The position numbers and the translations under genes were made by a program. A stretch of DNA of 36,542 nucleotides, taken from Trichodesmium sp. MAG_R03. GTDB taxonomy: Bacteria; Cyanobacteriota; Cyanobacteriia; Cyanobacteriales; Microcoleaceae. Numbering within the stretch: the first letter of the stretch is position 1; the number at the start of each line of letters is the position of its first letter. Positions 8,770 through 17,741 of the stretch are shown piece after piece. The notes beneath the pieces are model-generated. The model made no database searches. It worked only from the letters and a program-made list of their open reading frames with translations, and was not told the origin of the DNA. The stretch lies in NCBI GenBank assembly GCA_023356535.1, contig JAKQYF010000022.1, positions 1 to 36,542 of the forward strand, given 5' to 3'.

Positions 8770-9187
8770 AACGGTTTGAATCTTTATAATTGGTGTATTC
8801 TGATATCTAGATACTACTTTTGGATTGATTGATATGTTAGGATACCGAGCAGGTAATTCAATTTCTGCTGTTGGGGTGACAACCCTCTTACAATATTGAA
8901 GACGGGAATCAGAATATTTGGCCATGAAAACAATTTTTCCTTCAGCGAGATTATACTGACATCCTCCCGACCCTGTTTCGTATTGAGTAAATGTGCTGCT
9001 ACCTTGCCTGTATCCAGCACCCTTAACTCTTCCTGAAAGGGCAAGCTACAGTTCTACTTAACTATTAGCTCCACTACCGATCCACTCTCCAGACTATAAA
9101 TTACCTTAGTCTTTCAAACTTCTGATTTCAAACAGAGGTATTAATAACTGATAACTAATAACTAATAAATAATAAATAATAACTTAA
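8770..9187. other. Intergenic, with a faint IS605-like end
   Basis: No gene is supported. Around 8958-9030 the sequence gacatcctcccgaccctg, followed by a gctgctacc...tgtatcc stretch, weakly resembles the tnpB tail and right end of the elements at 19624 and 20739, suggesting a much decayed copy in minus orientation. The rest is AT-rich and would contain the galT promoter. Confidence 0.35.
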
Positions 9188-10219
9188 ATGACTGAACTAA
9201 GACAAAATTTAATCACCAGAGATTGGGTAATTATTGCCACAGAAAGAGCCAAAAGACCCGAGGATTTTACTAAACGTGAAAAATCTCAAATTGTTATCCC
9301 ATCATATAAACCAAATTGCCCATTTTGTCTAGGCAATGAACATCTTACAGGGCCAGAATCATTTAGACTAAAAGATAATAATAGTTGGATAGTTAGGGCA
9401 GTACCCAATAAATATCCAGCTCTAACGCCTATAGGTGAAAAAGTTAGAAATAGAGAAAAAAGTTTTCATTCTATGACAGGAGTTGGATTCCATGAAGTGA
9501 TTATCGAACACCCACTCCATCATGTCACAATTCCACTTCTAGGTATTAAAGATATAGTCAATATTTTTAGAGTTTATCGTCTGCGATATTCACAAATAAA
9601 ACAAGATGAAAGGATTCAAACTATCCTAATTTTTAAGAATCACGGTCAAAGTGCAGGTACATCATTAGAACATCCTCACTCTCAATTGGTAGCTACACCA
9701 ATTGTACCCTATCAATTACGAACTAGGATACAAGAAGCAATGCGATATTTTGATGATACTGGAGAATGTATATTTTGCCGAACATTAGCAGATGAACTCG
9801 CTGCTGAAGAGAGAATAATTTATGCCAGTAAATATTTTGTGTCATTTATTCCTTATGCAGCACTTTCTCCATTTCATATCTGGATTTTTCCTCGACGTCA
9901 TTCATCATCTTTTGATGAAATTACTGAGTCAGAAATGCTAGATTTAGCTGATAATTTGAAAACTGTTTTAGGAAAACTTTATTATGGGTTAAATAACCCA
10001 GACTATAATTTAATGATTCGTTCTATTACCACGGGGGAAAAACGCACAGATTATTTTCATTGGTACTTAGCAATTGTTCCTAGAGTTTCCCTCTCCGCTG
10101 GATTTGAAATGGGAAGTGGAATGTTTATTAATACTGCTATACCAGAAGAAAATGCTGCTTTTTTACGTTCTGTTGAAATTCCTGTTAGTAAAGAAAAAGG
10201 TGAAAGTAAGTTTTCCTGA
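9188..10219 (+). CDS. galT: Galactose-1-phosphate uridylyltransferase
   Basis: 343 aa, normal family length. It carries two HIT-fold halves. The first has a CPFC zinc motif (Cys44, Cys47) and the catalytic HPHSQ motif at residues 162-166, with His164 the nucleophile that carries UMP. The second has CIFC (194-197) and PFHIWIFPRRH near 228-238. The enzyme exchanges UMP between UDP-glucose and galactose-1-phosphate in the Leloir pathway. No galK or galE is adjacent, so it stands alone, as is common in cyanobacteria. A related UDP/ADP-sugar transferase role cannot be excluded from motifs alone. It starts at the first ATG after an AT-rich leader. Confidence 0.9.
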   Translation: MTELRQNLITRDWVIIATERAKRPEDFTKREKSQIVIPSYKPNCPFCLGNEHLTGPESFRLKDNNSWIVRAVPNKYPALTPIGEKVRNREKSFHSMTGVGFHEVIIEHPLHHVTIPLLGIKDIVNIFRVYRLRYSQIKQDERIQTILIFKNHGQSAGTSLEHPHSQLVATPIVPYQLRTRIQEAMRYFDDTGECIFCRTLADELAAEERIIYASKYFVSFIPYAALSPFHIWIFPRRHSSSFDEITESEMLDLADNLKTVLGKLYYGLNNPDYNLMIRSITTGEKRTDYFHWYLAIVPRVSLSAGFEMGSGMFINTAIPEENAAFLRSVEIPVSKEKGESKFS

Positions 10220-10429
10220 GTTGTGATCATAATGACTGATTAGCCTAACGGGGAAACAGTAAACCTGTTGCTAATGCCTGAAAAAAATAAAAGCAGTAAT
10301 TAATTTTACTCGAAATTAAACCATACTACCTGCCAATTACTAGTTTTTAGACGTTTCGTCATCCCTTTAGCTAATTAAGCTAGATATGATAATCTATCTA
10401 AAATACAATTCTGTTAACGGAATCTGATC

Positions 10430-11512
10430 ATGACAAAATTACGAGTAGGTTTATTATTCGGTGGCTGCTCTGGAGAACATGAGGTATCTATTCGCTCTGC
10501 TAAAGCGATCGCTACTGCTTTAACTCAGGGTAAAAATACAGATAAATATAAATTAATACCAATTTACATTCAAAAAGATGGTCGTTGGCAACCAAGTGAT
10601 TTTTCTCAACAAATACTAGACTCTGATAATCCATCATTGTTACAGTTGAAAAATGAAAATAATAATGATTCTAATACCTCTTCTAACCTCTGGCCAATTC
10701 CCCCTCAAACAGCACAGGTAGATGTTTGGTTTCCAGTTCTCCACGGTCCAAATGGGGAAGATGGCACCATACAGGGTTTACTAAAGTTAATGCAGGTTCC
10801 CTTTGTGGGGTCTGGAGTTTTGGGCTCAGCAATGGGTATGGATAAAATAGCCATGAAAATAGCTTTTGAGCATGCAGGTTTACCTCAAGTGAAATATCGG
10901 GCCGTAACTAGATCGCAAATTTGGTCTAATCCTTGTATTTTTCCTAAATTGTGTGATGATATTGAAGCAGCCTTAGGATATCCTTGTTTTGTTAAACCTG
11001 CAAACTTAGGATCATCGGTGGGTATTGCCAAAGTACGCTCCCGTTCAGAATTAGAAAAAGCCTTGGATAGTTCTGCTAGTTATGATCGTCGAATTATTGT
11101 TGAAACTGCTGTGGAAGCAAGAGAGTTAGAATGTGCGGTATTAGGAAACAATGTAGCGAAAGCTTCTATAGTTGGTGAGATTACTTATGATAGTGATTTT
11201 TATGATTATGAAACTAAGTATACAGGGGGAAAAGCAGATTTATTAATTCCGGCTCCGGTGAGTCAGGCGATCGCTACTCAAATTAAAGAAATGGCAACCC
11301 AGGCATTTTTAGCAGTAGATGCTGCCGGCTTAGGGAGGATAGATTTTTTCTATGTGGAAAAAACGGGAGAAATTTTGATTAATGAAATTAATACTATGCC
11401 TGGTTTCACTGCAACCAGTATGTATCCCATGCTCTGGGAAGCTACTGGGATTCCTTTTTCAGAATTGGTAGACACTTTAATTCAGTTAGCTTTAGAAAAA
11501 TATTCCGAATAA
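10430..11512 (+). CDS. ddl: D-alanine-D-alanine ligase
   Basis: 360 aa, ATP-grasp fold, full length. It begins with the glycine-rich [13 protein letters not shown] segment (Glu16 in GEHEVS binds the first D-Ala). It also has [12 protein letters not shown], the ATP-binding [13 protein letters not shown], and the C-terminal metal and substrate loop [15 protein letters not shown]. It joins two D-alanines for peptidoglycan stem peptides in the cytoplasm. An insert of about 20 residues rich in Asn and Ser near residue 70 is a low-complexity loop. The gene starts at ATG 10430 and its stop lies two bases before repeat B1, so any native terminator is displaced. Confidence 0.95.
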   Translation: MTKLRVGLLFGGCSGEHEVSIRSAKAIATALTQGKNTDKYKLIPIYIQKDGRWQPSDFSQQILDSDNPSLLQLKNENNNDSNTSSNLWPIPPQTAQVDVWFPVLHGPNGEDGTIQGLLKLMQVPFVGSGVLGSAMGMDKIAMKIAFEHAGLPQVKYRAVTRSQIWSNPCIFPKLCDDIEAALGYPCFVKPANLGSSVGIAKVRSRSELEKALDSSASYDRRIIVETAVEARELECAVLGNNVAKASIVGEITYDSDFYDYETKYTGGKADLLIPAPVSQAIATQIKEMATQAFLAVDAAGLGRIDFFYVEKTGEILINEINTMPGFTATSMYPMLWEATGIPFSELVDTLIQLALEKYSE

Positions 11513-11514
11513 TT

Positions 11515-11745
11515 AGGGCTTGCGGAAAAAGTATTTTTCAAGAGTAAGCAACCCACCTCTAACATCTCCCAGGATGAGAAATAGGGACGTAACCCTTAGC
11601 GACATGAAACGGATTTTTGTGATCAACGTCCCTACAGAGGAACGGGGAATTAGTAGAGGAGGTAGTAGGATATATTTGTCCCAAGATTTTTCTGCCTAGG
11701 GAATGCCCAAAATACTAACTTTTTGAGCTCTCAGGATCGAAAAAG
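11515..11745. repeat. Family B element, right end missing (B1)
   Basis: Begins agggcttgcggaaaaagt immediately after the ddl stop codon and contains the H hairpin and the conserved tttttctgcctaggga and cccaaaatactaac blocks. It breaks off at the start of C2, so its right inverted end is lost. Confidence 0.8.
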
Positions 11746-11890
11746 TGAATAAAACAACTTCCTTCTCTTCCCTCCTGACTCCTGTAGGAGCGTTTCATGT
11801 CGCGCAGCGTTAACGAAGTATGCGCAAGCAAAACGGCCGTTCGCCCCTACTTCTCCCTAATTTATTTAACCTATTCAACCGGACATGATA
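11746..11890. repeat. Family C element, left end missing (C2)
   Basis: Matches the C element at 32357-32521 from the aacttcct block to the right end ccggacatgata, followed by TAA. The left terminal repeat is replaced by B1. The internal ORF MSRSVNEVCASKTAVRP is a repeat by-product. Confidence 0.8.
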
Positions 11891-12107
11891 TAATTATTGC
11901 CTCTAAACCTATCCTCACAAAATGGCAAAATGGCAAGATGTTTGACATGAATAAAATAGAATTGCTATATAATGTTTATTTAACATTAAAAACACTATAT
12001 ATTAGGAATAAGCAAATTAGATGCGTTTACCCAGGGTTAGTGGCAGGATATTCAGCATGGTGTCTTACTAACCTGAAAAATGCTATAAATATAACTAATA
12101 TCAGTGT

Positions 12108-12326
12108 ATGAACAAGAATTTAATATGGTTATTCGTCATTGCGGCTATAATTTTTGTCACTTTTGGAGATAGTTTAGAATTCATTCCTGAACCTATCCAA
12201 AACGGAAGTTTAGAAAGTCGTAAATTTATAGTTAGGTTATGGCCTAATTGGTTGAAACCTAAAAATACTAATCAACGTACAGAAGAAGCTGTGGAAAACT
12301 TAGAGGCTCCTATTCAAAAAGAGTAG
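12108..12326 (+). CDS. Small conserved cyanobacterial membrane protein
   Basis: 72 aa: an N-terminal hydrophobic helix (residues 4-19, LIWLFVIAAIIFVTFG), a short proline-containing linker, then a basic amphipathic stretch with a Trp-rich patch (RLWPNWLKPK, residues 44-53) and an acidic end. I recall similar short proteins with an N-terminal helix and an RTE-type tail in many cyanobacteria, without known function. It is the only sensible frame in the 800 bp between ddl and ilvC. No partner is next to it. Confidence 0.65.
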   Translation: MNKNLIWLFVIAAIIFVTFGDSLEFIPEPIQNGSLESRKFIVRLWPNWLKPKNTNQRTEEAVENLEAPIQKE

Positions 12327-12454
12327 CATTCAATAGACCTCTCCAAAAATGCCAATTTTGAAACGGCGGGGCCTAGTTTTGAGTACCTTCTCTAGAGATG
12401 TTTAATAAAGGCAAGAGTGAAGGACTCCTACTTCAACAGGAGGTACCCTTAACC

Positions 12455-12578
12455 AGGGAAAACCCATCTAAATTATGGAAGTTTCTCCCGTTAAGGTTTA
12501 TAGGAGTAATAAATATAAATACTTAGAAGCTTGACATCCTTACCCTCTCAAAACTTGAAAATAAGATGCATTTGCCCT
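12455..12578. repeat. Family G element (G2)
   Basis: 124 bp with imperfect inverted ends (agggaaaacccatcta and gatgcatttgccct). It aligns along its whole length, at roughly four in five bases, with the inverted copy G1 at 16744-16866 inside element F. Because G2 lacks F flanks, G is an element in its own right. Confidence 0.75.
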
Positions 12579-12617
12579 ATACTCTTGACTAATCACTGAA
12601 ATGACCTCCTCCCCTTT

Positions 12618-12662
12618 CCTAGAGGGACTTTGAGATTTTTTGACACCGAAAGTCCCCTAGGA
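12618..12662 (-). terminator. Hairpin downstream of ilvC
   Basis: Inverted arms cctagagggacttt and aaagtcccctagg form a near-perfect 13-bp stem starting 5 bp after the ilvC stop codon. There is no T run after the stem on the minus strand, so it may act as an mRNA 3'-end stabiliser or weak terminator. Confidence 0.5.
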
Positions 12663-12667
12663 AATTT

Positions 12668-13663
12668 TTAGCGTTTCTTTAACCAGCTAAACATGGCACG
12701 TAAGTCTTTGCCAACTTCTTCAATAGGATGTTCTGCTTCTTGGCGACGCATAGCAGTAAATACAGGTTTACCTGTTTGGTTTTCCATGACAAATTCCCGG
12801 GCAAACTGACCAGACTGAATTTCACTTAAGATTTTCTGCATCTCGGCGCGAGTTTCATTGGTAACGATGCGAGGTCCCCGAGTGTAGTCGCCAAACTCAG
12901 CAGTATTGGAGATACTATCACGCATATTTGCTAGACCACCTTCAACAACTAGATCCACTATAAGTTTAACTTCGTGGAGACATTCAAAGTATGCTAGTTC
13001 TGGTTGATACCCAGCTTTTACTAGAGTTTGAAATCCAGCTTTAATTAATGCACTGAGGCCACCACAGAGAACAACTTGTTCACCAAAGAGGTCTGTTTCC
13101 GTTTCCTCCCGGAAGGTAGTTTCTAGGATACCAGCACGAGTACCACCAATACCTTTAGCATAAGCCATGGCGCGATCGCGTGCTTGACCAGAGGCATCTT
13201 GGAAAATAGCAAATAGACAGGGGACTCCTTCTCCTTGTTCATAAGTGCGTCTGACTAGATGTCCAGGGCCTTTTGGTGCTACCATTACTACGTCCACCTG
13301 TTCAGGAGGAATAATTTGACCAAAGTGAATATTAAAACCGTGGGCAAAAGCTAGAGTTTTTCCTTCTTTGAGATGAGGTTCAATTTGGTTTTTATAGACG
13401 GTTTTCTGCACTTCGTCTGGCAATAGAATCATTATTAGGTCTGCTTTTTCGGCAGCTTCATCTACCGGGGAAACATCTAGACCTGCTGCTTTTGCTTTGG
13501 CAGCAGATTTACTCCCTGAATAGAGACCGACAATTACCTTTGAGCCACTATCTTTCAGATTAAGGGCATGAGCATGACCTTGAGAACCATACCCAATGAT
13601 GGCGATTGTTTTCTCATTTAAGATGTCCAAATTAGCATCGGAGTCATAGTACATTCTGGCCAT
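12668..13663 (-). CDS. ilvC: Ketol-acid reductoisomerase
   Basis: 331 aa, the usual class I (short) length. The N-terminal Rossmann domain has GYGSQGHA at residues 24-31 and a cofactor loop GLYSGSKS (46-53) of the NADPH type. His108 and the metal ligands Asp191 and Glu195 (TDLFGEQ) are present in the all-helical C-terminal domain. It converts acetolactate or acetohydroxybutyrate to the dihydroxy acids in valine, leucine and isoleucine synthesis, using Mg2+. AGGAAAC lies 9 bp before the ATG. No other ilv gene is adjacent, which is normal in cyanobacteria. Confidence 0.97.
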   Translation of the reverse strand: MARMYYDSDANLDILNEKTIAIIGYGSQGHAHALNLKDSGSKVIVGLYSGSKSAAKAKAAGLDVSPVDEAAEKADLIMILLPDEVQKTVYKNQIEPHLKEGKTLAFAHGFNIHFGQIIPPEQVDVVMVAPKGPGHLVRRTYEQGEGVPCLFAIFQDASGQARDRAMAYAKGIGGTRAGILETTFREETETDLFGEQVVLCGGLSALIKAGFQTLVKAGYQPELAYFECLHEVKLIVDLVVEGGLANMRDSISNTAEFGDYTRGPRIVTNETRAEMQKILSEIQSGQFAREFVMENQTGKPVFTAMRRQEAEHPIEEVGKDLRAMFSWLKKR

Positions 13664-14047
13664 TATTTTTGTTTCCTGTCAACAATTACTATGGTAAATT
13701 TTTATCATATCAACAATTAGTGGTTGTGATAATTTTTATAACATTTAATTTTTACTCAAAGCCTTTGAAATTCTAACTCCTGACTTCTAACTCTAGACCC
13801 ATAATTGCTGCTCAAATATTCAAACTTAAATAGGATTGCTACAGCAAAAAAGAAGGAAGAAAAAATATCAATTATTTATTACCTGAATTGAGGACTTCTG
13901 TTATTAGCCATGAATATAAATTTATACGATACATTCAAGTCTTAATATTGCATTGAATTACACTCAGGACCTAGGCATAAATAGGGTTTATCTAGGAAAT
14001 TTAGTTGTTTGAACCACAATAATTCAGATCAATAAACCAGTTTTCTC

Positions 14048-14143
14048 ATACCAGTTTCAAAAACTTAAACAACAAAAGTAATCTATCAAGCTTGAAAACC
14101 AAGATATGAATGTATGTTTAGTCTCACTTGAGAAAATTGATAT
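14048..14143. repeat. Family E miniature element (E1)
   Basis: 96 bp with inverted ends ataccagtttc and gaaaattgatat. The interior (acttaaacaaca...aagtaatctatcaagcttgaaaa) closely matches E4 at 30363-30464. Confidence 0.75.
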
Positions 14144-14218
14144 TAGTTCGTTTGCTTAAGTCCTTACCGTCTCTAAAATAAACTTTTGTGCATTTAAACG
14201 ACGTTCAGAGAAAAAACT

Positions 14219-14252
14219 CTTCTAAATTCTAAATTCTAAATTCTAAATTCTA
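14219..14252. repeat. Heptamer tandem repeat (ttctaaa)
   Basis: About four and a half head-to-tail copies of the 7-mer ttctaaa, a typical short tandemly repeated repetitive sequence of cyanobacterial intergenic DNA. Confidence 0.8.
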
Positions 14253-14279
14253 GCTTACTAATACGCATTTTAAATGAGT

Positions 14280-14371
14280 CAGGACTTACCCAAATTAACC
14301 TTGAAAACGCCATATATAGGGGCGAATGCCATTCGCCTTCACCCTCGTGTAGTGCCCGTGGGTAAGTCCTG
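14280..14371. repeat. Family A element (A4)
   Basis: 92 bp, caggacttaccca to gggtaagtcctg, with a perfect 5-bp duplication TGAGT at 14275-14279 and 14372-14376. The interior carries the ggcgaatgccattcgcc dyad also found in A2. Confidence 0.85.
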
Positions 14372-14688
14372 TGAGTATTAGCTTATCCTCACTCTATGAA
14401 ATATGAAAATTGAATACTTTATACTTTATTTTTAGCTCAAATCAACCTCACAGCTAATACCTTTTTGTTGTAGATTAAATGCACACAACCTATTTTGCTC
14501 CTTAGTTCTCTTGTTCTGGAGTCGAAAAAACCTAAATTTGTAAGCTTGCTCAAGCATCTACATACTTGCTCATTATGTTCTGTATAGTTTAATATATTAT
14601 ATGTAAAACTGCTATATTGGTTGCGATTCCCATAGGAAGCTTCCGAGCAATTAAGCTTGGGTTTTTTCGCAACATTTAGATAATAAAG

Positions 14689-16212
14689 ATGCCAGAAGTT
14701 AAACCATCTATCGCTCAATATTATCATGAGCAAACCAAATATGACCCAGAAACTATTGGAAGTAAAAATCATCAACTAGACTGGGAAAATCAACCAATAC
14801 CATTTAAAGAATATAAATTTGGGACAACTATTGACCTGAAACCTTATCTGCAAGAAAAAATTAATCAAGAAAAATATTCTCAAGAAGGAGAAGACTTATC
14901 CAATTTACTTGTATGCAGTTATGGCTTAACTGATAAGATACTAACAATAATGGGAAATTATTACTTAAGGACAGCTCCTTCTGCTGGTGGGTTGTATCCA
15001 GCAGAGGTTTACTTAATTTCCCGTGGCACACCCCTATTACCTACAGGATTATATAACTATCAGGCCAAAACTCATTCCTTACTCAAATTTTGGGATCATA
15101 GAATATGGCCAGAATTGCAGAATGCTTGTTTTTGGCATCCAGCTCTAGAAAATACAAAATTAGCGATCGCCATCACCGCTATCTTCTATCGTTCTGCTTG
15201 GCGTTACAAAGACCGGGCCTATAGACGAATATTTTTAGATACAGGTCACTTATTAGGTAATATTGAACTAGCTTCTGCTTTCAGTAACTACCGAGCACAT
15301 CTAATTGGAGGGTTTAATGATAGAGCAATAAATCAAATACTTTATCTGGATCATCAGCAGGAACAAGCGATCGCTATTGTCGCCCTCGCAAACTTACTAG
15401 ATATTCAACAAAATCTGTCCAACTGGCAAACTGCTTTACCTTCTGGCACTCAAACAGATTATTCAATGATTCCAGATGGTGAACTGCTAAAATATTTACA
15501 TGAAGCTACTCATATTAACTCACATTCTCCAAAAGTACCTGCTTGGAAAACAAGAGAAATTCTAGAACATCCAGAAGATATATATAACTTTCCATTTTGT
15601 AAAAAAGTTTCTACCGTCACTCCCTCCATTTCGTGGGGTAAAGACTTAGAAGGTCTCAAAAAAACAATTCTCAAACGTCGTTCTACTCGTGCCTATACGG
15701 GAGAAGCTATCGCTTTGAACGAACTATTGGCTGTATTGGATTTTACTTATCAACCCCACCATTACATTAATCAAGAATTAGATAATAATCCTGATTATTT
15801 TGATCTAAGTTTGATTGAGACCTTCATTGCAGTTTCTGGAGTAGATGGCTTAGAAGCAGGTTGTTATTATTATGCCCCAATGGCTCAAGAACTAAGACAA
15901 ATTAGGTTTAAAAATTTCCGAGAACAATTATGTTTTCTGTGCTTAGGGCAAAACTTAGGTAGAGATGCTGCTGTGGTCTTATTTCATACTGCTGACCTGA
16001 AAAAAGCTGTAGGCAAATATGGTGATCGTGTTTACCGTTATCTCCATGCAGATGCAGGTCATCTAGGACAAAGACTGAATTTAGCAGCTATTTATCTAGG
16101 TTTAGGCGTTAGTGGCATCGGCGGTTTCTTTGATGATTATGTGAATGAAGTTTTGGGCATTCCTATAGATGAGGCGGTTGTTTATATTACAACTTTAGGT
16201 TGCCCCCAATAG
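14689..16212 (+). CDS. Two-domain SagB/ThcOx-type nitroreductase-fold protein
   Basis: 507 aa with two nitroreductase-fold halves. The first (about 60-240) contains RTAPSAGGLYPAEVYL, the FMN-contacting motif of SagB/McbC-like dehydrogenases. The second (about 325-507) has KRRSTRAYTGEAI and the C-terminal block HADAGHLGQRLNLAAIYLGL followed by GVSGIGGFFDD. SagB/McbC enzymes oxidise thiazoline or oxazoline rings in peptide natural products with FMN. Here no precursor peptide, YcaO cyclodehydratase or transporter is next to it, so a stand-alone redox role is as likely. The ATG at 14689 follows a purine-rich leader (ataaag). The gene appears intact, and similar ~500-aa proteins are common in cyanobacteria. 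Confidence 0.8.
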   Translation: MPEVKPSIAQYYHEQTKYDPETIGSKNHQLDWENQPIPFKEYKFGTTIDLKPYLQEKINQEKYSQEGEDLSNLLVCSYGLTDKILTIMGNYYLRTAPSAGGLYPAEVYLISRGTPLLPTGLYNYQAKTHSLLKFWDHRIWPELQNACFWHPALENTKLAIAITAIFYRSAWRYKDRAYRRIFLDTGHLLGNIELASAFSNYRAHLIGGFNDRAINQILYLDHQQEQAIAIVALANLLDIQQNLSNWQTALPSGTQTDYSMIPDGELLKYLHEATHINSHSPKVPAWKTREILEHPEDIYNFPFCKKVSTVTPSISWGKDLEGLKKTILKRRSTRAYTGEAIALNELLAVLDFTYQPHHYINQELDNNPDYFDLSLIETFIAVSGVDGLEAGCYYYAPMAQELRQIRFKNFREQLCFLCLGQNLGRDAAVVLFHTADLKKAVGKYGDRVYRYLHADAGHLGQRLNLAAIYLGLGVSGIGGFFDDYVNEVLGIPIDEAVVYITTLGCPQ

Positions 16213-16263
16213 GAATAATCGCAGTTTTCATAATTAGGGCTGGCTAATTAACTTTAAAAGTTA

Positions 16264-16395
16264 TAGGACTTACGCATGAACGCTATTGGTAGGGTGTGTT
16301 TTGCTGACGCCAAGCGGAGCGAACGCTTCGCGACTTGAATTGCGCAGTTCGTAACGCACCAAGGCACTATATATAGAGCTTTTGTGTAAGTCCTG
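16264..16395. repeat. Family A long element (A5)
   Basis: 132 bp (taggacttacgca to gtgtaagtcctg) with a perfect 5-bp duplication AGTTA at 16259-16263 and 16396-16400. The interior carries gccaagcggagcgaacgctt and gcgcagttcgtaacgcacc. Confidence 0.9.
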
Positions 16396-16629
16396 AGTTA
16401 AAATTTTTACCTTGATCTAAATGAACTTTTTATTTAGTTGGGTTAAAACTTATAAAGATATTGAGGCAACAACTTAAAAAATAACCATTAGCAGACAAAC
16501 CTTGGATTGGTTATTAGCTGTAATATCATTAGGACTTAAGCATGAACACCATTGGTAGGGTGTGTTTTGCTGACGCCAAGCGGAGCGAACGCTTCGCGAC
16601 TTGAATTGCGCACTTCGTAACGCACCAAG

Positions 16630-16999
16630 CTCACGGGGTGACAAGCTAGTTGAAAGCTATATATAGAAGGTGATTTTCGTTCGGGAGTTGAAAAAAAAAT
16701 CAATAAAAAGGAAAGCTTATTGAGAAATCTTGGGGTATAGTGCAGGGCAAACGCATCTTATTTTAAAGTTTTGACAGATTAAGGAGCCAGGCTTCTGAGC
16801 ATTTATACTCATTACTCCTACAAGCCTGAACGGTAGAAACTGCCATGATTTAGATGGGTTTGCCCTGGGTGGATAAGAGTGAATTGGCGATCGCTACCTC
16901 ATTGTCAATAAGCTTTCTTTTTCTAGTTGAATTATTGTTCAATTTATTGTCTCAAATGATTACTGTATCTACCATTAAGCTTACTTGTAACCCCGTGAG
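16630..16999. repeat. Element F, 370 bp, with 9-bp target duplication
   Basis: Inverted ends ctcacggggtgacaag and cttgtaaccccgtgag (one mismatch in 16) are flanked by a perfect 9-bp direct repeat CGCACCAAG at 16621-16629 and 17000-17008. It carries no gene. It sits inside A6, and its target is the conserved gcaccaag block of the A interior. A 9-bp duplication separates it from the other families here. Confidence 0.9.
16744..16866. repeat. Family G element inside F (G1)
   Basis: 123 bp with inverted ends agggcaaacgcatct and gatgggtttgccct. It is the inverted homologue of G2 at 12455-12578, which lacks the F flanks, so G1 is a separate element nested in F. Confidence 0.75.
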
Positions 17000-17065
17000 C
17001 GCACCAAGACTCTATATATAGTACCTTTGCGTAAGTCCCTGATTATGTCTGGTTGAATAGGTATA

Positions 17066-17155
17066 CAGGACTTACGCAGTACCGCTATATATGGCGCATA
17101 AATTCGTCTTTTTCAAGATATTGCCACTATCATTAGTGCCGTTGCATAAGTCCTG
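17066..17155. repeat. Family A short element (A7)
   Basis: 90 bp, caggacttacgca to tgcataagtcctg. Flanks GTATA and ATATA share TATA. Its interior is nearly the same as A9 at 17526-17615. Confidence 0.85.
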
Positions 17156-17164
17156 ATATAAATA

Positions 17165-17254
17165 TAGTCGTTTCACAATAGAATTGAGACAAGTGTTTCT
17201 TGCTATGAAAGTATTTCAGGCGAAAAATAGTCTCATTCTTATTTAAAATGACTA
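17165..17254. repeat. Family D miniature element (D1)
   Basis: Palindromic ends tagtcgttt and aaatgacta flanked by TA on both sides (tata...tata). It appears base-for-base identical to the reverse complement of D2 at 26576-26665, about 9.4 kb away. TA flanks suggest an IS630/Tc1-mariner type mobiliser. Confidence 0.85.
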
Positions 17255-17258
17255 TAAA

Positions 17259-17390
17259 TAGGACTTACCCATGGACACCATTGGTAGGGTGTGTTTTGCT
17301 GACGCCAAGCGGAGCGAACGCTTCGCCCCATGAAAAGCGCACTTCGTAACGCACCAAGACTGCATATATAGCACCTTTGCGTAAGTCCTG
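17259..17390. repeat. Family A long element (A8)
   Basis: 132 bp (taggacttaccca to gcgtaagtcctg) beside D1, inside C3. The long-form interior is intact. A chance minus-strand ORF (MSRSVNEVWASKTA...) starts in C3 sequence and runs through it; it is not a gene. Confidence 0.85.
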
Positions 17391-17480
17391 AATAAATTAG
17401 GGAGAAGTAGGAGCGAACGGCCGTTTTGCTTGCCCATACTTCGTTAACGCTGCGCGACATGAAACCCCCCTACAAGAGTC

Positions 17481-17668
17481 ATACCAATTTCATAAACTTA
17501 GACTACACTGCTTGTCTTGATATTTCAGGACTTACGCAGTAACGCTATATATGGCGTATAAATTCGTATTTTTCAAGATATTACCACTACAATTAGTCCC
17601 GTTGCGTAAGTCCTGTATTTATCAAATGTTGACATATGATGTGTAGCTATACTTAAGGAAATTGATAT
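17481..17668. repeat. Family E element split by A9 (E2)
   Basis: Inverted ends ataccaatttcataaac and ttaaggaaattgatat. It interrupts the C3 block that should read gagtcaggaggg. Its own sequence resembles E5 at 31402-31494. Confidence 0.8.
17526..17615. repeat. Family A short element nested in E2 (A9)
   Basis: 90 bp with a perfect 5-bp duplication TATTT at 17521-17525 and 17616-17620, nested within E2, which is itself nested in C3. Confidence 0.9.
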
Positions 17669-17741
17669 CAGGAGGGAAGAGGAGGAAGTTTTTTGATCAC
17701 TAATTATCCGGACATGATATAAATGTGAATATAATCCTTAC

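Larger units (their letters stand above)
12327..12667. other. Intergenic with element G2 and an ilvC hairpin
   Basis: Between the convergent 72-aa gene and ilvC. It contains the free-standing G element (12455-12578) and the stem-loop at 12618-12662, and no other gene. Confidence 0.7.
13664..14688. other. 1-kb intergenic region with E1, a heptamer run and A4
   Basis: A divergent promoter region between ilvC (minus) and the SagB-like gene (plus). It contains element E1 (14048-14143), a short heptamer repeat (14219-14252) and element A4 (14280-14371). A minus-strand ORF at 14437-14775 overlaps the SagB-like start and looks spurious. No RNA gene recognised. Confidence 0.6.
16530..17041. repeat. 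Family A long element split by F (A6)
   Basis: The left part is 16530-16629 and the right part 17009-17041. Together they form a normal ~132-bp A element. Flanks ATCAT (16525-16529) and ATTAT (17042-17046) are a 5-bp duplication with one change. It interrupts the tip of C3. Confidence 0.85.
16524..17719 (-). repeat. Family C element split by nested insertions (C3)
   Basis: A reverse-oriented C element of about 165 bp of own sequence spread over 1.2 kb. Its pieces are the left tip at 16524-16529, 17047-17065, 17391-17480 and 17669-17719. It is flanked by TAA at 16521-16523 and 17720-17722. The gaps hold A6 (with F and G1 inside it), then A7, D1 and A8, and finally E2 (with A9 inside it). Reading only the C pieces in order reproduces the reverse complement of the uninterrupted copy at 32357-32521. 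Confidence 0.88.

Noticed and set aside
8814..9044. 76-aa minus-strand ORF
   Set aside because: No recognisable domain, and it overlaps a probable decayed IS605 end.
11797..12111. 104-aa ORF before the 72-aa gene
   Set aside because: The first half is C2 repeat sequence and the second half has no protein character; it ends on the start of the better-supported 72-aa gene.
14437..14775. 112-aa minus-strand ORF
   Set aside because: Overlaps the start of the SagB-like gene and shows no conserved domain or ribosome site.
14689..16212. Part of a thiazole/oxazole peptide biosynthesis cluster
   Set aside because: No YcaO, precursor peptide, protease or exporter gene within the window near the SagB-like gene.
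17239..17460. 73-aa minus-strand ORF
   Set aside because: Reads through C3 and A8 repeats.
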